Origin: Pseudomonadota bacterium
GTDB taxonomy: Bacteria; Pseudomonadota; Gammaproteobacteria; Steroidobacterales; Steroidobacteraceae
Direction: 5' to 3'
DNA: 11,267 nt
NCBI GenBank assembly: GCA_003242495.1
Contig: QGUO01000075.1
Span: 1-11,267, forward strand
The notes below the pieces were generated by a model, which was given only the letters and a program-made list of their open reading frames with translations, did no database searches and was not told where the DNA came from. Positions 6,843 to 11,267 of the stretch are shown here, in pieces. The translations under genes were made by a program, and so were the position numbers. The stretch's first letter is position 1. Each line of letters starts with the position of its first letter.

Positions 6843-6870
6843 TTCCCCGCTGCCCCGTACGCATCAACCC
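6836..6870. terminator. Inverted repeat at the eda stop, possible bidirectional terminator
   Basis: GGGTTGAT (6836-6843) and ATCAACCC (6863-6870) form a perfect eight-base-pair stem with a 19-base loop. The left arm contains the eda stop codon. The element sits between the convergent ends of eda and the 125-aa gene, where a shared terminator would be expected. The following sequence has only a short, interrupted T run, so it is not a textbook intrinsic terminator. Confidence 0.35.
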
Positions 6871-6895
6871 TTACCTTGCGGTGAGCCTTGCTGCC

Positions 6896-7273
6896 TCAGT
6901 CCGGCCGCATCCGGTCGGTGGCGCGACGCCCGGGCGACTTGCGTCTTTCCGCGCCGCTCCACGGATCGCGCGCGAGCCCTGACGCCGAGCTGCGGCGCGC
7001 GGACCTGCGGCGATCCGCATGGTGCACGTACTTGCACGTGCAGCGTCGGGAGGAGCATCCCGGGAGCGGCAGCCGCGGTGCCTCGCCGGCCGGGTAGCGT
7101 ACGTTGGTGAACGCCGTGATGTGCTCACAGGCACGCAGCCCCGGACACACCGCAACGGTGTACTGCGCACCCGTGCTCACGGACCGCCCGGTGACCCGCC
7201 GGTCGCGCTCCTTCGCGCCGACATGCAACCACGTAATCGGCCACCAACGCGGCAGGTTCAGGTCCACGTGCAC
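6896..7273 (-). CDS. Small conserved cysteine-containing protein of unknown function, 125 aa
   Basis: No function is assigned. The core YTVAVCPGLRACEHI (38-52) is followed by EAPRLPLPGC (64-73) and RCTCKYVHHADRRRSARRS (77-95). I recall the combination 'APRLPLP-C' then 'C-C-YxHxxDRR' as a recurrent signature of small uncharacterised proteobacterial proteins. That, and a codon pattern unlike the shadow frames around it, is why I call it real. Five cysteines (43, 49, 73, 78, 80) could bind a metal. The C-terminal 30 residues are very basic and could touch nucleic acid or the membrane surface. The start is GTG at 7273. A second GTG two codons later sits nine bases from a GAGG and is equally plausible. 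It follows the glycosyltransferase gene by 117 bases on the same strand and converges on eda. Confidence 0.65.
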   Translation of the reverse strand: MHVDLNLPRWWPITWLHVGAKERDRRVTGRSVSTGAQYTVAVCPGLRACEHITAFTNVRYPAGEAPRLPLPGCSSRRCTCKYVHHADRRRSARRSSASGLARDPWSGAERRKSPGRRATDRMRPD

Positions 7274-7390
7274 ATCCCTCGGCAGGAATCGATCGAGGAC
7301 CCGCGATTGTTCTCCTCGCTACAGTCAGCCGCAAGAGGCCAAAAGGTCACACGCGCGGCTGAATCCTCCCGCGGCGGACGCGTGGCAGGC

Positions 7391-9277
7391 TCAGCCCGAG
7401 CTCGCCGCCTGCTTACGCTCGTCCTCGGGCAGCAACTCGAGCTGCACTGCATCCGACTTTGCCGGGCGCTCGGCTTTGGGCGGATCGGATTCTACGAGTT
7501 GCAGCATTTCCATGGGCAGCAGCTCCTCGACTTCTTCGGCGACGCCGCGCGCCATTTCCGCGTCGTCCGCCTTGGTCGTCGGTCCCATGCGCGCGAGGCT
7601 CGCCTCGAACATCTCGAGCACGTCGCCATCGGTGCGATCCACAGGCGGCGCGAACGGGTTGATGTCCGCGAAGGTGGGCTGCGGCGCCTCCGCCGGTGCC
7701 GGCGATGCAGCAGCAGGCGCGGCTTCGTTTACCACCGTTTCCGACGTCTCGCTGACCGACGTTTCGCCAACCGGCGTTCCGCTGGCCGACGCTTCGCTGG
7801 TGACGGCAGCGGCGGCAGAAGGCGTCACCGCCGCGGGAGCCGTAGCCGGCGCATTGCAGCGCTCGACGCTGGCGGATTCGCCAGCCCGCGGCGCAGCTGC
7901 CGGCGCCACGGAGGAAGTCGGTGGGCTCTGCGCAGGCGCCTGCGGATTCTCGAGCGGGCCCGGATCGCGTGACGTCTCGTTCGGCGTGGGTGGCACCGGA
8001 ATGGTGATCGCCTCGGAGGACGCTGGCGGCGCGCCGTCCTGCGGTGTCGGCTGGTCATCGCTCGCGAGCCGCTCGCGACCGACCAGGTCGTAGTAAAGCT
8101 GCAGATACTTCTGCAGCGACAGAATGTAGACGAAATTGCGCAATGCATGCTTGCGACCGCTTTGCGCAAGGCTGGTGCGCTTCTCCGGCGGCATCCGCAG
8201 GATGCGCGTGATCGCACGCACGAATGCTGCGGCACTGCCCACCTCGAGCGCGGCGCCGTACTTGCCGAGCACCTCGCCTTGCGCACCCATGCCGGTCGCC
8301 ACGCATGGCACGCCGCAGAGCATGGCCATGGCCAGCGTCATGCGCAGATTGTCCGTCTGCGCGCTCGAGCACGCCACGTCGCAGGCATTGAAGAACGACG
8401 CAGCATCCGACCACTCGCCGAGCAGCACGCTGCGCGCGAGCACCGGCCCCGTCCCCAGCAGCTTGACCAGCGCCGAGTTGCCTTTCGACACGCCATGGCC
8501 TGCGAGCAGCAGCCACACCTTGTCGTGTGTCTTGGCCAGCTCGCTGACGGCCTCGATGAGGGTGGCATGATCGAACTCGGGCTGGAAAGGCGCCATCATG
8601 CCGATGACGAACGCATCGGCGGGTACTTGCAGCTGCTCGCGCAGCTTGCTGCCCGCGCTCGCGTCGGGCTTGAAACGCGTGGCGTCGACGCCGGGCGGAA
8701 TGACGCTGTAACCCTCTTCAGGGAATCCGGCGCGTCGATGCAAGAGCGCCGCCGCCTCCGAGGCGAACACGATGCGCTCGGGCTTCACGGACAGCTTGGC
8801 GAGGAGCTTGAGCTTCTGCCGGTCGATCAGTCCGGCGCCGCGCACCAGCGGCACGGTCCCCGCCACGCTCCACACCACTTGCGGCTTCCATTCGCAACGT
8901 GCACGCACCGCCAGCGCGGCGATCTGCGCCGTGTGCCCCCATGCCTGGATGACGTCCGGGCGGAACCGGCGCGTGGTGCTCATCAGCTCGGCCGGCGCAC
9001 GCGCGGAGAAACGCCGTGCCGACAGCGGCACTTCGTACACCGGCACACCTTGTTGGCGCAGGACGGCCGCCGGGATCGTGCCGGGCGCGAGCGTGATGAC
9101 CTCCGCTTTCACCCGGTGCCGCGGCATGCGCGTGAGCAATGGCATGAGCTGTTGCATGCCGGGCGACTGCTGCAGACCGCGTTGTTGCGTGCCAGGCGTC
9201 TGTTGAGTGTCGGCGCCGATGCCATCCGCGCCCACGATGTGCAGAACTCGAAGTTGTCTCAAGCTTGCGTTCGACAC
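7391..9277 (-). CDS. GT4-like glycosyltransferase with long disordered C-terminal tail, about 628 aa
   Basis: Residues 1-400 form a GT-B fold of the GT4 type. RVLHIVGADGIG (10-21) is the N-terminal strand and loop, and RFRPDVIQAWGHTAQIAAL (104-122) lies in the acceptor domain. YSVIPPGVDATRF (190-202) marks the linker to the donor domain. VIGMMAPFQPEFDHATLIEA (224-243), KVWLLLAGHG and CGVPCVATGMGAQGEVLG (321-338) belong to the nucleotide-sugar domain. The usual EX7E pair is replaced: aligned positions are Asp309 and Met317. A Pro/Ala/Ser/Thr-rich linker (about 407-535) then leads to an acidic segment (536-628) with no domain I know. No signal peptide or transmembrane helix was seen, so it is cytosolic or peripheral. 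I chose GTG at 9277, just ahead of the first strand; a TTG at 9382 would add 35 residues lacking family character. Likely role is surface polysaccharide or lipid glycosylation; acceptor unknown. Confidence 0.82.
   Translation of the reverse strand: MSNASLRQLRVLHIVGADGIGADTQQTPGTQQRGLQQSPGMQQLMPLLTRMPRHRVKAEVITLAPGTIPAAVLRQQGVPVYEVPLSARRFSARAPAELMSTTRRFRPDVIQAWGHTAQIAALAVRARCEWKPQVVWSVAGTVPLVRGAGLIDRQKLKLLAKLSVKPERIVFASEAAALLHRRAGFPEEGYSVIPPGVDATRFKPDASAGSKLREQLQVPADAFVIGMMAPFQPEFDHATLIEAVSELAKTHDKVWLLLAGHGVSKGNSALVKLLGTGPVLARSVLLGEWSDAASFFNACDVACSSAQTDNLRMTLAMAMLCGVPCVATGMGAQGEVLGKYGAALEVGSAAAFVRAITRILRMPPEKRTSLAQSGRKHALRNFVYILSLQKYLQLYYDLVGRERLASDDQPTPQDGAPPASSEAITIPVPPTPNETSRDPGPLENPQAPAQSPPTSSVAPAAAPRAGESASVERCNAPATAPAAVTPSAAAAVTSEASASGTPVGETSVSETSETVVNEAAPAAASPAPAEAPQPTFADINPFAPPVDRTDGDVLEMFEASLARMGPTTKADDAEMARGVAEEVEELLPMEMLQLVESDPPKAERPAKSDAVQLELLPEDERKQAASSG
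7741..7800. repeat. Four imperfect 15-base tandem repeats in the glycosyltransferase tail
   Basis: Units 7741-7755, 7756-7770, 7771-7785 and 7786-7800 share the pattern CCGACGTTTCGCTGG with a few changes each. They lie in the reading frame of the minus-strand gene and encode five-residue units such as VSETS, VGETS and ASGTP. The repeat probably arose by slippage and may vary in copy number between strains. Confidence 0.65.
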
Positions 9278-9353
9278 GAGCGGAAGTCCACTGCAAATCA
9301 GCCGCCATCCTAAAGGAGTCGAAACGCTGACGCCCCCATCGAGCCCGGAACTG

Positions 9354-9382
9354 TTAATCGGGCCACACTCCACGGGTGACAA
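9354..9382 (-). promoter_or_regulatory. Weak candidate promoter upstream of the glycosyltransferase gene
   Basis: On the minus strand TTGTCA (9377-9382) matches five of six -35 positions. The hexamer 17 bases on, GATTAA (9354-9359), is a poor -10. It falls in the 128-base gap behind the transporter gene and would leave a leader of about 70 bases before the GTG at 9277. Confidence 0.25.
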
Positions 9383-9405
9383 TATTTGACAGGTCGCGAA
9401 TCAGG

Positions 9406-10347
9406 TCACAGGAAACCTGCGCGCGTCACGCTCCGCTGTGCGTGCGTGCGTCGCGACCACCAACTTGCCAGCAGCGAACCGGAGATGTTGTGCCACACGC
9501 TGAACAACGCGCCCGGCAATGCCGCCGCAGGCGCAAAAAACTTCAATGCAAGCGCGACCGCGAGCCCCGAGTTCTGCATGCCGACCTCGATTGCGATGGT
9601 GCGTGCATCGACACGACTCAGTCGCGCGGCGCGCGCGAGTGCATAGCCTGCACCCAGGCCCAGCGCATTGTGCAGCATCACCGCGAGCATCAGCAGCGTG
9701 CCGGCCGCAGCGACGTGCTCACGATTGAGCGCGACGATGATGGCGATGATGACGCAGATGGCTGCGGTGGAAGCCAGCGGCAACAATGGCTGCAGGCGCT
9801 GCACCGGACGGGGAAACAGCCCGCGCACGATCATGCCGACGATCACCGGGCCCACTGCAACCTGCGCGACCGCAGCCAGCATCTCCATGGTCGGAACATT
9901 CACATGCTGACCCGCCAGCCATAGCGTGATGAGCGGCATCAGTACGACCGCGAGGAGGGTCGAGCACGCCGTGAGCGCCACCGAGAGCGCCACGTTGCCG
10001 CCCGCGAGGTAGGTGATGACATTGGACGCCGTGCCGCCGCTCGAGGCGCCGACCAGCACCATTCCGAGCCGCCATTCCGGCGGCAGCTCGAGCAAGGTCG
10101 CAACCAGCAGCGCCGCGAGCGGCATGATCGTGAACTGCAACGCCGTGCCGAGCGCCAGCACCCAGGGTCGCGCCAGCACGATGGCGAAATCCGCAGGGCG
10201 CAGCGTCAATCCCATCGCCAGCATCACGAGCATCAGCAACGGCACGATGCCCGCACCGAGCGCCGCAAAGGGACCCGGCGCGACGACCGCCCCGACGGAA
10301 AGCAGGACCGCCCAGAGCGGGAACAGCCGGGTCAGCAGCGCGATCAT
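9406..10347 (-). CDS. Bile acid:sodium symporter (BASS/SBF) family transporter, 313 aa
   Basis: A polytopic inner-membrane protein with about ten hydrophobic segments, it should import an organic anion with sodium. The residues that bind the two sodium ions in the Neisseria ASBT homologue are all present at a constant offset of six. These are Gln71, Ser108 and Asn109 in GASSGGTASNVITYL (100-114), Ser122 and Thr126, and Glu254, Met257 and Gln258 in EVGMQNSGLAVALA (254-267). It is therefore likely to be active. The substrate cannot be read from sequence; relatives carry bile acids, pantoate, pyruvate or other acids. The ATG at 10347 is six bases behind the stop of the DUF502 gene, so the two form an operon. 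The C-terminal tail (about 298-313) is basic and cytoplasmic. Confidence 0.92.
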   Translation of the reverse strand: MIALLTRLFPLWAVLLSVGAVVAPGPFAALGAGIVPLLMLVMLAMGLTLRPADFAIVLARPWVLALGTALQFTIMPLAALLVATLLELPPEWRLGMVLVGASSGGTASNVITYLAGGNVALSVALTACSTLLAVVLMPLITLWLAGQHVNVPTMEMLAAVAQVAVGPVIVGMIVRGLFPRPVQRLQPLLPLASTAAICVIIAIIVALNREHVAAAGTLLMLAVMLHNALGLGAGYALARAARLSRVDARTIAIEVGMQNSGLAVALALKFFAPAAALPGALFSVWHNISGSLLASWWSRRTHAQRSVTRAGFL

Positions 10348-10353
10348 GCCGGC

Positions 10354-10956
10354 TCAGCGCTCCTCGACGGCTCGCGGAGCACCGACCCCACCGATCAGCA
10401 CCAGCCTCATGGCCTCCTCGACCGACAGATCGGTCTCCTCGAGCTCTTCCCTGGGCACGTACAACGTGTAGCCGCCGATTTGATAGCTCATGGGAAAATA
10501 AACCGCGACCAGCTGCTCGGCGGAAGCGCCGAACAGGCGCGGATTGACCTGCTCCTGGGTCACGAAACCGATGAGCCGCGCGCTCGCCATGCGCCAGGCC
10601 ACCACCCGTTTCAGGTCCCGGTCCCGGCCGCCGCCGGCCGGCAGGAAGCGCGTGAAATCCTTCAGCCCGCCGAAGATGGTCTTGACCACCGGAATGCGCG
10701 CGAGCACCGCTTCGCCGAGCCGCAGCAAGCGGCGTACGACGTAGACCTCGACCGCAAAGCCGGCCAGCAGCACCAGCAGGAAAGCAGCCAGCGTGCCGAG
10801 CCCCGGCCAGTAGTGATCCGCCGGCAGCACGGTGCGCAACAGCCCGCCGAGCACGGCCTCGGCACTGCGTGCCAGCCAGAACACCAGATAGATCGTGAGC
10901 GCCACCGGCAGCACGGCGGCAAGGCCTTTCAGGAAAGTATTTCGCAATCGACGCAT
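10354..10956 (-). CDS. DUF502 family membrane protein, 200 aa
   Basis: The DUF502 family is widespread in proteobacteria and has no settled function. Two transmembrane segments are visible at about residues 10-29 and 53-73. They are followed by the cytoplasmic signature IPVVKTIFGGLKDFTRFLP (88-106) and a soluble domain ending in VAVYFPMSYQIGGYTLYVP (150-168) and LSVEEAMRLVLIGGV (177-191). All these are hallmarks of the family and the length is typical. The ATG at 10956 has a GGGGA Shine-Dalgarno seven bases upstream. It is the first gene of a minus-strand unit with the BASS transporter. Its promoter region overlaps the divergent plus-strand promoter at the right end of the window. Confidence 0.92.
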   Translation of the reverse strand: MRRLRNTFLKGLAAVLPVALTIYLVFWLARSAEAVLGGLLRTVLPADHYWPGLGTLAAFLLVLLAGFAVEVYVVRRLLRLGEAVLARIPVVKTIFGGLKDFTRFLPAGGGRDRDLKRVVAWRMASARLIGFVTQEQVNPRLFGASAEQLVAVYFPMSYQIGGYTLYVPREELEETDLSVEEAMRLVLIGGVGAPRAVEER

Positions 10957-11019
10957 GCTTGATTCCCCACGGGCGCCAGCGCAACGCTCGCGCTCGCCCC
11001 CATCGTGACATCGTGAGCC

Positions 11020-11025
11020 ATTGTA
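11020..11025 (-). promoter_or_regulatory. Possible -10 element of the DUF502 operon
   Basis: TACAAT on the minus strand matches five of six -10 positions and lies about 65 bases ahead of the DUF502 ATG. No acceptable -35 hexamer is found 16-18 bases upstream, so the call rests on the -10 alone. Confidence 0.25.
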
Positions 11026-11065
11026 GAGGCGCGCCGCGCTGTGCGCCGCTGCGATTCGGATGCAT

Positions 11066-11093
11066 CTGTCGTCGCCGCCTGCTGGGTTAGAAT
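11066..11093 (+). promoter_or_regulatory. Candidate sigma70-type promoter at the right edge
   Basis: TAGAAT at 11088-11093 matches five of six -10 positions. CTGTCG sixteen bases upstream is a weak -35. Transcription would start near 11100, about 35 bases before the small ORF at 11134, and would run out of the window to the right. Confidence 0.4.
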
Positions 11094-11133
11094 CGCCGGC
11101 GAACCCACCGTCCGATACCTGGTCTGATCCGAG

Positions 11134-11247
11134 ATGCATATGCGTCGCATGGCAGTCGTCGCACTGCTTGCGTTGGCGTTTGCCGCGCTCATCCCGTCCG
11201 AGCCGGCGCGAACCGAGTTTCCCCCACTCCCATCCGGGACCACGTGA
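11134..11247 (+). CDS. Possible 37-aa secreted, lipoprotein-like or leader peptide
   Basis: The ORF starts ATG CAT ATG and encodes two arginines, a hydrophobic run AVVALLALAFAALIP (7-21) and a short Pro/Ser/Thr tail before TGA at 11245. The pattern of positive charges, hydrophobic core and small residues is that of a signal peptide, but no mature domain follows. It could be a very small exported protein, a leader peptide for a gene beyond the window, or a chance ORF. A candidate promoter lies at the expected distance upstream; a second in-frame ATG at 11140 has a GAG eight bases ahead. Confidence 0.4.
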   Translation: MHMRRMAVVALLALAFAALIPSEPARTEFPPLPSGTT

Positions 11248-11267
11248 GGTCGGCAGAGCGCGCAATC

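Noticed and set aside
7023..7042. Seven-base inverted repeat (TGCACGT with a six-base spacer)
   Set aside because: It falls inside coding sequence for the CTCKYVHH motif of the small protein, so codon choice explains it as well as any structure.
7350..7384. Six-base inverted repeat followed on the minus strand by TTTT, a possible terminator after the glycosyltransferase gene
   Set aside because: The loop is long (23 bases), the T run is short and offset, and G+C-rich six-base arms are expected by chance.
7019..9313. Long plus-strand open frames (7019-7972, 7104-8093, 8147-9313) opposite the glycosyltransferase gene
   Set aside because: They translate into Arg/His/Ala-rich strings without domains and lie antisense to a clear coding sequence; typical high-G+C shadows.
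1..11267. tRNA, rRNA, CRISPR array, insertion sequence, toxin-antitoxin or phage-defence genes
   Set aside because: No matching folds, spaced repeats, transposase motifs or defence domains were seen on either strand.

Overview
The window reads as ordinary chromosomal DNA from a high-G+C proteobacterium, most likely a gammaproteobacterium. The Entner-Doudoroff style sugar genes, the DUF502 protein and the codon use all fit that; the exact genus cannot be fixed from this stretch. No tRNA, rRNA, CRISPR array, insertion sequence or phage gene was seen. I found no convincing new multi-gene system. The best leads are an atypical glycosyltransferase, two small uncharacterised cysteine-rich proteins and an odd left edge.

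Left part (1-2541). The window opens with about 60 bases of A+T-rich sequence that does not match its surroundings, ending in an in-frame stop. It is followed by the last 62 codons of a MocR/PdxR-type (GntR plus aminotransferase) regulator. Next is a minus-strand gene pair: a three-helix membrane protein (DUF6249-like) and an eight-cysteine zinc-ribbon-like protein. Divergent from the pair is an ECF sigma factor gene overlapping, by ATGA, a gene for a membrane-anchored zinc-finger anti-sigma factor.

Centre (2607-6842). A tight minus-strand operon zwf-pgl-glk encodes glucose-6-phosphate dehydrogenase, 6-phosphogluconolactonase and glucokinase. Across a 432-base intergenic region, eda (KDPG aldolase) points the other way. 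Together these take free glucose to 6-phosphogluconate and cleave KDPG to pyruvate and glyceraldehyde-3-phosphate. The one missing step is 6-phosphogluconate dehydratase (edd), which must be encoded elsewhere.

Right part (6896-11267). All main genes here are on the minus strand. In transcription order they are a DUF502 membrane protein, a sodium-dependent BASS-family transporter six bases behind it, a GT4-like glycosyltransferase with a long Pro/Ala/Ser-rich tail, and a 125-residue cysteine-containing protein. At the far right a sigma70-like promoter on the plus strand precedes a 37-codon ORF resembling a signal or leader peptide.
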